64,000 bases of DNA from Paractinoplanes rishiriensis (GTDB taxonomy: Bacteria > Actinomycetota > Actinomycetes > Mycobacteriales > Micromonosporaceae), in NCBI RefSeq assembly GCF_016862375.1, contig NZ_BOMV01000018.1, forward strand, positions 39,947 to 103,946, read 5' to 3'. Below the pieces are notes generated by a model that was not told where the DNA came from, did no database searches, and saw nothing but the letters and a program-made list of their open reading frames with translations. The position numbers and the translations under genes were made by a program. Shown here piece by piece: positions 12,402 to 19,628 of the stretch. The first letter of the stretch is position 1. Each line of letters opens with the position of its first letter.

Positions 12402-12757
12402 CCCCGCACGCCCTCCTCGGTGGCCCGGTCCCGTACAAAGCTGAGGAGGAAGTCGCCGGCCGGGCCGGGCGGCACGCCGAGCGCCGCGGCGGAGTCGGCG
12501 AACCACGACTCGCCGGCGCCCAGATCGGGTCCGTCCAGCTCGATCAGCCCGGCCTCGGCGAGCCGGCCGCCGACGCTGTGCCCGGCGGCGTCCGCCACCG
12601 TCACGTCGGAGCGTTCGGCGCTCAGACCGGGGGCCACCGCGTAGCCTCGGGAGACCAGGAATCCGTCGCCGAGCACACGGCCGTCCTGCATGATCGTCAC
12701 CGCAGGGGTGTTCTCCGTTACCACCGCGCGCCTCAGCCGCGCCCGGCCGGACGGCAC
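12398..12757 (-). CDS. Small protein resembling a degenerate trypsin-like barrel
   Basis: 119 residues. The stretch RVLGDGFLVSRGYAVAPGLS resembles the first strands of trypsin-like peptidases (normally G-x-GFLV...-VLT-CAHV), but the catalytic-histidine motif is missing. The protein also ends after about half a barrel. It is therefore probably not an active protease and may be a binding module. Translation is coupled to the S1-like gene by a 4-base ATGA overlap. The Arg-rich first ten residues may be untranslated, with an internal GTG at 12724 as an alternative start. The family call is tentative; function is unknown. Confidence 0.6.
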   Translation of the reverse strand: MPSGRARLRRAVVTENTPAVTIMQDGRVLGDGFLVSRGYAVAPGLSAERSDVTVADAAGHSVGGRLAEAGLIELDGPDLGAGESWFADSAAALGVPPGPAGDFLLSFVRDRATEEGVRG

Positions 12758-12912
12758 GATGGGTCGCCGGCGAGCTGGCGCGTAAATGGCATGTGAACCG
12801 GTCCGATCGACTACGGCGAAATTGGTGACTGTCCGGAAGGCAACACGCTACCCGGTGTCACGCCGCTACGACAGTCGTCCGAAGGTCCGGATGGGGGTTT
12901 TAGGCTACCCCG

Positions 12913-13494
12913 ATGCAGATCCGGACGGTCACCGGCGCCGATATCGCCGACCTGAACGAGCTGTTCGACAGCAACTCGGCGACTCGCGGCTGCCGGTGCA
13001 TGTGGTTCGTGCTGTCCAACCGGGAGGTGCAGGGCGGCTGGGGCGCCGGCAACCGGGACCGGTTGACGAGCCTGGCCGCCGGCTCGGCCGAGCCGGTCGG
13101 TGTGCTCGCGTACGACGACCGGCCGGTCGGCTGGTGTGCCGTCGGCCCCCGCGCCCGGTACACCCGGGCGCTGCGCTCGCCGATCCTGGCCGGGCACGAC
13201 CCGGCCGAGGACGACCGGGTCTGGCTGGTTCCGTGCTTCTTCGTCCGGGTCGGCCACCGCCGGGCCGGACTCACCGAGGAGCTGCTCACGGCCGCGGTCG
13301 AGGTGGCCCGGCAGCACGGCGCCACCGCGGTCGAGGGCTTCCCGCTGGCTGGTGCCGGACCGCACCGGTCCGACCGGTACCTGGGCAGCGAGCCGCTCTT
13401 CGCGGCGTGCGGATTCACCGAGGTGACCCGGCCCTCGCCTCGCCGGGTAGTCATGCGCCACGAGCTCAGCCCAGATAGACCCACAGCAGGGTGA
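12913..13494 (+). CDS. GNAT-family N-acetyltransferase
   Basis: 193 residues. The N-terminal CRCMWF motif after an acidic helix, followed by PVGWCAVGPRARY, the central strand VWLVPCFFV and RAGLTEELLTAAVEVAR, outline the GNAT fold. The acetyl-CoA loop usually read as Q/RxxGxG/A appears as VGHRRAGL. The substrate is not predictable. The gene is transcribed towards the injection-system cluster and overlaps its last gene tail-to-tail by 29 bases, so it is the left chromosomal neighbour of the cluster. Confidence 0.8.
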   Translation: MQIRTVTGADIADLNELFDSNSATRGCRCMWFVLSNREVQGGWGAGNRDRLTSLAAGSAEPVGVLAYDDRPVGWCAVGPRARYTRALRSPILAGHDPAEDDRVWLVPCFFVRVGHRRAGLTEELLTAAVEVARQHGATAVEGFPLAGAGPHRSDRYLGSEPLFAACGFTEVTRPSPRRVVMRHELSPDRPTAG

Positions 13495-13972
13495 GCCCGA
13501 GCAGCACCAGGGCGGCCACGGCCAGGATGATCAGCAGGATCAGCCAGATCGAGACGCCGCCGCGGGCCGCCTGCTGGGCGTACATCGCCGGGGCCAGCTG
13601 GGTGCCGCGGGGGCGGGCGGTGCGCAGCTCGAAACCGCAGCGCTCGCAGCGGATCCGGGTCGGGTCGTTCGGGTATCCGCAGGAGCGGCACTGCACCTGC
13701 CCCTGCGGCGCCGCCCCGAACGTGCCCGCCTGGAACTGACGGGTCTCCACCCGGGGCTGCGGCGGCGGGGCGGCCCGCAGGCTGGTCATGTCGTCCCGCT
13801 CGTTGGGGCTGCGCGGGATCGACTGGGCCCGGGCGTCGTTGTCGCCGGCGCTCTTGCGCAGGAACATCAGCGGGTAGCCGCAGTTCGGACACAGCTGGTC
13901 CCGGTCCGGCTGGACCGGGTAACCGCAGTCCGGGCACGGCATCTGGCGTACCGAACCGTAGATCTCAGGCAT
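13466..13972 (-). CDS. Double zinc-ribbon protein with C-terminal membrane helix
   Basis: 168 residues. Two N-terminal CPxCGYP-type ribbons (PCPDCGYP, LCPNCGYP) are followed by a low-complexity linker and a third ribbon pair (CRSCGYP, CERCGFEL). A single strong membrane helix lies near the C-terminus (WLILLIILAVAALVLLGLTL). The protein would be anchored with the zinc ribbons in the cytoplasm. It is the last gene of the eCIS run and overlaps the tail protein I gene by 8 bases, so it belongs to that transcript. A scaffold or membrane-tethering role for the particle is inference; no enzymatic motif is present. Confidence 0.85.
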   Translation of the reverse strand: MPEIYGSVRQMPCPDCGYPVQPDRDQLCPNCGYPLMFLRKSAGDNDARAQSIPRSPNERDDMTSLRAAPPPQPRVETRQFQAGTFGAAPQGQVQCRSCGYPNDPTRIRCERCGFELRTARPRGTQLAPAMYAQQAARGGVSIWLILLIILAVAALVLLGLTLLWVYLG

Positions 13973-14522
13973 TGTCGTCTCCGGTGCTCGGCGGGCGGGC
14001 GCGGCCGCGGGCCGTCTGTTGCTGGAAGCGGACGTCCAGCTGAACCTTGGCGCCCAGCGGCAGTTCGCTCTCCAGGAAGGCCATCACCTGGCGCTCGGTG
14101 AGGTGGCCGGTGTGGTCCATCTGCACCACCACGACCGGGTCGGGTGGCGGGATCTTGTCATTGCTGCCGTACACGCCGCCACCGTCGAGGACCGTGACCC
14201 GGGCGCCGGTGGCCGCGGCCAGCAGGGCCTCCACGCCGTACCGGGTGCCGCGCCAGCCGAGCAGCTTGCCCACCTCGCGGACCATCGAGCGGCGGTATTC
14301 GGCGGGGTCGGTGGGTTCCAGCATCACGCCCAGCCAGGAACCCAGGTACTGCAGCATGTCGGGACTGGCCAGGCCGGTGTCGACCTGGTGCTCGATGGCG
14401 TCGATCCGTTCCCGGACCGTGTCGTGCACCTGCTCGAACGCGCTGACCAGGTCGTGCAGCACCTGGTCGGTGGCCATCGCCCGGGGCAGCTGCTCGACCA
14501 GCCAGCCGGCCTGCGCGGTCAC
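13965..14522 (-). CDS. Phage tail protein I-like baseplate component
   Basis: 185 residues from GTG at 14522, whose second and third bases overlap the stop of the baseplate J gene (GTGA). It begins with a helical region (LVEQLPRAMATDQVLHDLVS), contains GSWLGVMLEPTDPAEYRRSMV and LLGWRGTRYGVEALL, and resembles the P2 gpI/TIGR02242 tail-protein family found in eCIS next to the J-like wedge. It is expected to join the J-like protein in the baseplate wedge. The longer open frame upstream is antiphase to the J gene. Confidence 0.85.
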   Translation of the reverse strand: MTAQAGWLVEQLPRAMATDQVLHDLVSAFEQVHDTVRERIDAIEHQVDTGLASPDMLQYLGSWLGVMLEPTDPAEYRRSMVREVGKLLGWRGTRYGVEALLAAATGARVTVLDGGGVYGSNDKIPPPDPVVVVQMDHTGHLTERQVMAFLESELPLGAKVQLDVRFQQQTARGRARPPSTGDDNA

Positions 14523-16480
14523 TGCTGCACCACCACCCGGTGCTCGAAGGACATGAACAGCGACTCGGGCAGCAGCCGCAGCCGCTGCTCCACCTGGTCG
14601 AGGGTGCGTTTGCGGCGCAGGTCGGCGGAGAAGAAATGCACCGCCTCGATGCCCTGCACGCCGAACGAGCCCTGCAGCACCCCGTACACGTCGCCGAGGC
14701 GCAAGTCGGTGTCGAACGGCCAGCCCTGGCCGCTGGGTCCGCCGGTGAGCGGGTTCAGGTATTCGTAGAGGGCGCGCTCGGCCCGCTCGCGTACCGTCTC
14801 GGTGCGAACGCCCGGCGCCGCCCGGACCTCCGCGACCACCTTGACCCCCTGATAGCGCGGGGCCCGCACCCGCAGCCGCATGGTGAGCAGCCGGCGCGGC
14901 TCCAGATAGGCCTTGATCTGCTCCTCCAGCTCGTCGGAGAGCCCCAGGTCGTCCAGTTGCAGGTTCTCCGGCGCGATGTCGACCCGGGGCACCACCAGCA
15001 GCCGGGCCGGCTCGGCCGGGTTCTCCGGCGCCATGCACCGGGCCCGGGCCACACTGGGCGCCGCGTCCAGGGTGAGCCGCTCGACGTCCTCGGCGGTCAC
15101 CGCGCGCCGGCCGCTGCGCAGCAGCATCGGCCCGCGCACCTTGGCGTTCTCCACCGTCTCGGCGTCCACCCCGCCGCTGCTCGCGTCCAGGTTGGTCACC
15201 GAGGCCACGAACGGGATCGAGGTGTGCAGCACGGTGAGCCGCTCGGCCGGCACGTTGCCGCGGCGGCCGCCGCCGAACCGGTAGCCGGTCACGTAGACCT
15301 GCGCGTCGATCGGCGGGATGGCACCGTGCTGCCAGACCCGGCCCTCCCGGTCCAGCACCCGCGGCCCGAACCGGATCTCGCCGGTGGCACCGGACCAGGT
15401 GAAGACCTGGTCGTCCTCCTCCGCGTCGGCCAGGTCGGCCACCTCGCGCCAGGTCTGCTCCTCCGGTTCACCGGTGCGCTCGTGGCGCGGCAGCACCACC
15501 CGTACGGTCTCCTCGTAACGCCGCGGCAGCACCGGCACCCGGCGGACCTGGAACACCTGGCCGGGCTTGCCGGTGCTGGTGCCGAGCAGTTCGGCCGGGG
15601 CCGGCTCGGCGTGGTGCGCCGGCACCGCGCCGCCCAGCGCCACCGCGGACAGCTGCTCGAGGATCGGCGGTTTCGAGTACTCGGGCTGCCCCTCGATCGC
15701 CTTGACCAGCCGGCAGCGCAGCCAGAACGCCCGGCGCGACCCGATGGCCAGCGCCTCGTGCCGCAGCGGCAGCAGCAGCGTGACCTGGCCGGTGCTGTTG
15801 AAGCCGGCGCTGGTGTCGTCGAGGATGCGCACCTCCTTCCAGGTCTGCCCGTCCCACGCCTCCCACACCCGGGGCGGCCGGCGCGGGTCGACGCCGGCAC
15901 CCTCGGGACCGGTGGTGACGTCGAGCCGCAACAGGTTGCCGGCGGCCGAGTCCTGGAGTCCGAAATAGACGGCCTCGTCCGGCTGGAGGGTCGGGAACAG
16001 CTGCACGGTGGCGGCCTCCCGGCGCAGTTCCTCCCAGTGGTCGGCGTACCGCTCGCCGGCGCTGTGGGTCAGGCAGGCCATCAGCTTGGGCGGGGTGATC
16101 ACCAGCTCGGAGTCGGTGAGGAAGACGATCGGCGCCTCGTCGTCCCGGCGCTCGGTGCTGACCTGGGTGCCGCCCGGCACCCGGACCGCCTCGTCGCGCG
16201 CCGCGGTGAGCCGGAACAGCAGGTCGGCGCGGGCCGGCACGGCCGAGAACAGCTCCACGCCGACCAGTTCGAGGAACTTCACGTAGAGCCGGTCCGGCAC
16301 CTGGTTGAGCCGGTACAGCGTCATCTCGGTCATCCAGGCGAACAGCTCGATCAGCGCCACGCCGGGGTCGGACACGTTGTGGTCGGTCCAGTCCGGGCAG
16401 AGCCGGTTGATCCGCCGTTTCGCCTCGTCGACGATGTCCTGGAACCGGCGGTCGTCCAGATCGGGCGCAGGGAGGCTCAT
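14519..16480 (-). CDS. Putative baseplate assembly protein (gpJ/Afp11-like)
   Basis: 653 residues from ATG at 16480. The N-terminus has the conserved VIELFAWMTE-like stretch (DPGVALIELFAWMTEMTLYR) of the TIGR02243 baseplate family. The later segment VTAEDVERLTLDAAPSVARA and the C-terminal region match the J-like wedge fold. In contractile systems this protein forms the wedge dimers that ring the spike and connect to the sheath. The start overlaps the gp25 gene stop by ATGA and the end overlaps the tail protein I start, so three wedge proteins are made from one coupled mRNA segment. An in-frame extension upstream is not coding. Confidence 0.93.
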   Translation of the reverse strand: MSLPAPDLDDRRFQDIVDEAKRRINRLCPDWTDHNVSDPGVALIELFAWMTEMTLYRLNQVPDRLYVKFLELVGVELFSAVPARADLLFRLTAARDEAVRVPGGTQVSTERRDDEAPIVFLTDSELVITPPKLMACLTHSAGERYADHWEELRREAATVQLFPTLQPDEAVYFGLQDSAAGNLLRLDVTTGPEGAGVDPRRPPRVWEAWDGQTWKEVRILDDTSAGFNSTGQVTLLLPLRHEALAIGSRRAFWLRCRLVKAIEGQPEYSKPPILEQLSAVALGGAVPAHHAEPAPAELLGTSTGKPGQVFQVRRVPVLPRRYEETVRVVLPRHERTGEPEEQTWREVADLADAEEDDQVFTWSGATGEIRFGPRVLDREGRVWQHGAIPPIDAQVYVTGYRFGGGRRGNVPAERLTVLHTSIPFVASVTNLDASSGGVDAETVENAKVRGPMLLRSGRRAVTAEDVERLTLDAAPSVARARCMAPENPAEPARLLVVPRVDIAPENLQLDDLGLSDELEEQIKAYLEPRRLLTMRLRVRAPRYQGVKVVAEVRAAPGVRTETVRERAERALYEYLNPLTGGPSGQGWPFDTDLRLGDVYGVLQGSFGVQGIEAVHFFSADLRRKRTLDQVEQRLRLLPESLFMSFEHRVVVQQ

Positions 16481-16884
16481 GACGCGGGCTCCTCGGTGGG
16501 GATCGTGTAGAACGGGTACACCAGGTTGCGGACGTCGTTGGTGGCCTTCACCCGGTACGCGACCGTGATGTGCACGGCACCGGCCGCCTGCTCCGGCTCG
16601 GCCACCACGGACTGCAGCTCGATCCGCGGCTCCCAGCGTTCGAGGGCCTCCTTGACCGCCTGCTCGATCAGCCCGATGGTCCCCGCGGTCAGCGGTGCGA
16701 AGATCTGCTCCCACATGGCACAGCCGAACTCGGGCCGCATCACCCGCTCCCCCGGCACCGTGGACAGGATCATCCGGATCGCGGCGTCCACCTCCTCCAT
16801 GCCGGTGACCAGGCGGAAGCTGCCGTTGCGGTTGATCGCGGCCGGGAACGCCCAGCCGTTGCCGATGAAGTCGCCGCCGGCCAT
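16477..16884 (-). CDS. gp25/gpW-like baseplate wedge protein
   Basis: 135 residues. FIGNGWAFP at the start, VPGERVMRPEFGCAMWEQIF, and the conserved WEPRI (the Glu-Pro-Arg motif of T4 gp25) identify the family. It links the inner baseplate to the first sheath ring and is needed for sheath assembly (Afp9-like). It lies 3 bases after the PAAR gene and overlaps the J-like gene by 4 bases. Confidence 0.95.
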   Translation of the reverse strand: MAGGDFIGNGWAFPAAINRNGSFRLVTGMEEVDAAIRMILSTVPGERVMRPEFGCAMWEQIFAPLTAGTIGLIEQAVKEALERWEPRIELQSVVAEPEQAAGAVHITVAYRVKATNDVRNLVYPFYTIPTEEPAS

Positions 16885-16887
16885 CGC

Positions 16888-17274
16888 TCAACCCACCAGC
16901 ACGTCGGGCGAACCGGCGACGATCTTGCTGACCGGCAGGTCGACCGGGTCGTTGCAGGTCGCCACCGGGTCACCGAGCCGGGCCAGCGGCTTGCCGTTGA
17001 CCAGCACGGTGGTCGAGCCCATCACCACCCGGCCCTGGTTGGTCGGCGGTTTGGTGAAGCTGGTCGACGGCGGCGGGATGTGCGGCGGCTGCACCGAGAT
17101 GCTGTCCACGGTGGCGGCCGGCAGGCTGTTGACCAGCACGTCCGGGGACAGCGCCAGCGCCAGCTGGCCCGCGTACGGCAAAGGTGTCGGGGTTGGCCCC
17201 GCGCCCGGAACCACGAGGATGTGCGTGTCGATCCCGGTGACCGGATCGTTCTGGCGTGCGGCCGGCTGCGGCAT
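16888..17274 (-). CDS. PAAR-domain spike tip protein
   Basis: 128 residues. The N-terminal PAARQNDPVTGID and later VMGSTTVLVNGKPLARLGDP are PAAR-like repeats. His21 and the Cys/His-containing loops could bind a metal at the tip. It would cap the VgrG-like trimer and sharpen the spike (Afp10-like). It has no extra toxin domain. It sits between the spike and gp25 genes with a 15-base gap on the spike side. Confidence 0.93.
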   Translation of the reverse strand: MPQPAARQNDPVTGIDTHILVVPGAGPTPTPLPYAGQLALALSPDVLVNSLPAATVDSISVQPPHIPPPSTSFTKPPTNQGRVVMGSTTVLVNGKPLARLGDPVATCNDPVDLPVSKIVAGSPDVLVG

Positions 17275-17289
17275 GGCGACCCGCCCTCC

Positions 17290-18936
17290 TCAGTTGAGCT
17301 TGATGGGTTTGCCGGACGCGGTGATCGGCCCGGACGCGGTGATCTCGATCTGCGCCGCGGAGAGCAGCAGCTTCTGGGTCGCCTTGATCTCGATCTGGGT
17401 CGCGGCGACCACCAGCTTCTGGTCGCCGGTCAGGTTGGACTCGGACTTCTCCAGCCGCACGGCGCACGGGGTGCCGCCCAGGGTCAGCTGGATCTCCGGC
17501 TTCTCGTCGTCGAAGACCAGCCGGGAGTCTTTGCGGCTGACCAGCATCCGCTGCTTCACCACGCCGCCGGACACCGACTCGGGCGAGGGCGGCACGTCCT
17601 GCCGGTTCCACAGCCCGCCCAGCACCACCGGCCGGGTGGTGTCGTCGAGCTCGAAGCCGACCAGCACCTCGTCGTCGACCTCGGGAATCCACTGCAGGCC
17701 GCGGGCCTTGCCGCCGCCCGGCGTGGCGATCCGGGCCCAGGCGCTCTCGTCGTCCTGGGACAGGGTGGGGAACTTGACCCGGACCCGGCCGAGGCGCTCG
17801 GCGTCGTCGTTGTTGGTGACGATCCCGACCACCAGGCCGCTCCAGCCGCGCTTCTCCAGGGTCGCGGTGCCGCCGGTCAGGTCGGCCAGCGCGCCGGGCT
17901 GCTTGCCGCCGCAGACGAATTTGGTCAGGTACGGCTTGGTGGCGCCGTATGTGTGCTCCACCCCGGTGACCCGATAGTCACCGGTCATCCGCGAGCCGAT
18001 GCCCTCGATGCGCACCTTGGCGCCGGCCGCGATCAGCGGGTCGCCGGCCGCCTCGCCGCGCAGCACCACCTCCTCGCCGGACGCGCGCAGCAGCAGCGAG
18101 GCGGCCAGCGCGTCGGCTTCCGCCTGGTCGGTGACCGGGAACTGGCCGGCGTTGCGCTTGACCCGCCCGAACGCGCGCCGGGCGGCGTCGGTGAACTCCT
18201 GCGCGGCGGGCGCGTCGGTGCCCGGCTCGGCCTGGTCGGCGCGCCCGGTGATGGCGGTCTTGCCGAGCTGGTCCCAACCGCGGATCTCCACCTCGTCGCC
18301 GCGTTCGGCCGCCGAGAACCGGACCGTGAACCGGGACAGGTTCTTGCCGTAGGTGAGCTTCGGTGGCGTGATGGCCGCCTTGGGCGCCTTCTTGAAGAAG
18401 AACGTCTTCTCGTTGACCCACACGTCGAAGCCGATCCGGGCGGCCCGGCGGCGCAGGAACGCGTAGTCGGTCTCGCCGGCCTGCAGCACGTAGTCGTGCG
18501 CCGACCCGGTGGCGTCCACCTCGGCGTCCAGGCCGTACTCGCCGGCGATCCGGCTGGCGATGTCGGCGTCGGTGACCCGCTGGAAGCTGCGCGACTTGGC
18601 CACCCGGGCCATCCGGTGGGTCAGGTCGAAGCCGGCCAGCACCAGCTCGTGCCGTCCCGAGGCGCCCGGTTCGATGCTGATCGCGGTGATCTCGCCGGTG
18701 GTGACCACGACCGGGTCGCCCTCGGCCCGGAACGCGATCTCGACCCGGGTCCCGATCGAGAACGTGCCCTTGTCGAACAGCTCGAAGTGCGGGTCGTCGA
18801 AGTACAGCGCGAAGTAGTCCGGCAGCTGCACCGACTCCTCCACCCGCACCAGCGCGAGCTGCGGGTACAGCTCCGGCGCGAGCGGACCGCCGTCCACGGT
18901 CAGCACCACGCCGTCCAGCCGCCGGGTGTCAGCCAC
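17290..18936 (-). CDS. VgrG-like central spike protein
   Basis: 548 residues. The first ~350 are a gpD/gp27-like base (ETDYAFLRRRAARIGFDVWV). An OB-fold follows (GLVVGIVTNNDDAERLGRVR, WIPEVDDEVLVGFE, RPVVLGGLWN). The C-terminal ~80 residues are short alternating strands (LVVAATQIEIKATQKLLLSA) typical of a beta-helical needle. This matches Afp8/Pvc8, the trimeric spike at the baseplate centre. No C-terminal effector is fused. It overlaps the LysM gene by 8 bases. Confidence 0.95.
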   Translation of the reverse strand: MADTRRLDGVVLTVDGGPLAPELYPQLALVRVEESVQLPDYFALYFDDPHFELFDKGTFSIGTRVEIAFRAEGDPVVVTTGEITAISIEPGASGRHELVLAGFDLTHRMARVAKSRSFQRVTDADIASRIAGEYGLDAEVDATGSAHDYVLQAGETDYAFLRRRAARIGFDVWVNEKTFFFKKAPKAAITPPKLTYGKNLSRFTVRFSAAERGDEVEIRGWDQLGKTAITGRADQAEPGTDAPAAQEFTDAARRAFGRVKRNAGQFPVTDQAEADALAASLLLRASGEEVVLRGEAAGDPLIAAGAKVRIEGIGSRMTGDYRVTGVEHTYGATKPYLTKFVCGGKQPGALADLTGGTATLEKRGWSGLVVGIVTNNDDAERLGRVRVKFPTLSQDDESAWARIATPGGGKARGLQWIPEVDDEVLVGFELDDTTRPVVLGGLWNRQDVPPSPESVSGGVVKQRMLVSRKDSRLVFDDEKPEIQLTLGGTPCAVRLEKSESNLTGDQKLVVAATQIEIKATQKLLLSAAQIEITASGPITASGKPIKLN

Positions 18937-19615
18937 GGCGCCGCACCGGGAGCTCCGGGATGATCAGCATGGTGCCCGGCCGGAGCGCCAGCGGATCCAT
19001 TATTTTGTTGGCGTCCGCAATCAGGCGCCACCGGGTGGCGTCCGCGTAGTGCCGCGCGGCCAGCCGGTCCAGCGTCTCGCCGGCCACCAGCCGGTGCACG
19101 GTCTGCAGCGACGGCGTGTGCGAGGTCGGATTCTGCAGTGGCTTGACCGCGTCGTCCTCGAACTGCTTGAGCGCCAGGTCGGCCTTGGCCCGCAACGGCA
19201 TCCCGTCGGCCGCGAAATACGTGAACTTGATCTGGAGGCGTTCGACCACCGCTTTGAAGGAATGCAGCGGTCCCCAGTGGAACGTGACCCACGGCGGCCG
19301 CGCCTTGTTGCGGCTCTGATCGGCACCCGGCAGCTTGGGATCCACCTTGAGCAGGTCGAGCAGCAGGTCGGTGTGCGCGGTGACCGGCGTGCCCAGGTCG
19401 GTGGTGTCCAGTGTGATGCTCATCGTGAGCGTGCCCGGCTGCCCCGCCGAGAACCGCAGCTCCGGCGAGTTGCCGCCCTTCTGCTCGGCGGCGTTCCACG
19501 AGGCCGACTTCGTGATGGTCAGCTCCGCCGGGTTGAACAGGAACGGAATGACTTCCTTGTGCTCGGTACGCAGCTCCGCCTTCTCCGGCGCGCCCGGAAT
19601 GCCCGGCATCAGCAA
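18929..19615 (-). CDS. LysM-domain tube/spike adaptor (Afp7-like)
   Basis: 228 residues. A beta-rich N-terminal domain (IPFLFNPAELTITKSASWN) of the contractile-tube adaptor family is followed by a LysM-like motif at the C-terminus (HRLVAGETLDRLAARHYAD ... NKIMDPLALRPGTMLIIPE). In eCIS this protein joins the last tube ring to the spike; the LysM part is structural and does not imply secretion. It overlaps the spike gene by 8 bases and lies 13 bases after the DUF4157 gene. Confidence 0.93.
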   Translation of the reverse strand: MLMPGIPGAPEKAELRTEHKEVIPFLFNPAELTITKSASWNAAEQKGGNSPELRFSAGQPGTLTMSITLDTTDLGTPVTAHTDLLLDLLKVDPKLPGADQSRNKARPPWVTFHWGPLHSFKAVVERLQIKFTYFAADGMPLRAKADLALKQFEDDAVKPLQNPTSHTPSLQTVHRLVAGETLDRLAARHYADATRWRLIADANKIMDPLALRPGTMLIIPELPVRRRG

Positions 19616-19628
19616 CCACCCGCCCTCA

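Noticed and set aside
9438..12644. Plus-strand frame of 1068 codons
   Set aside because: Antisense of the S1-like gene, which has intact S1 domains.
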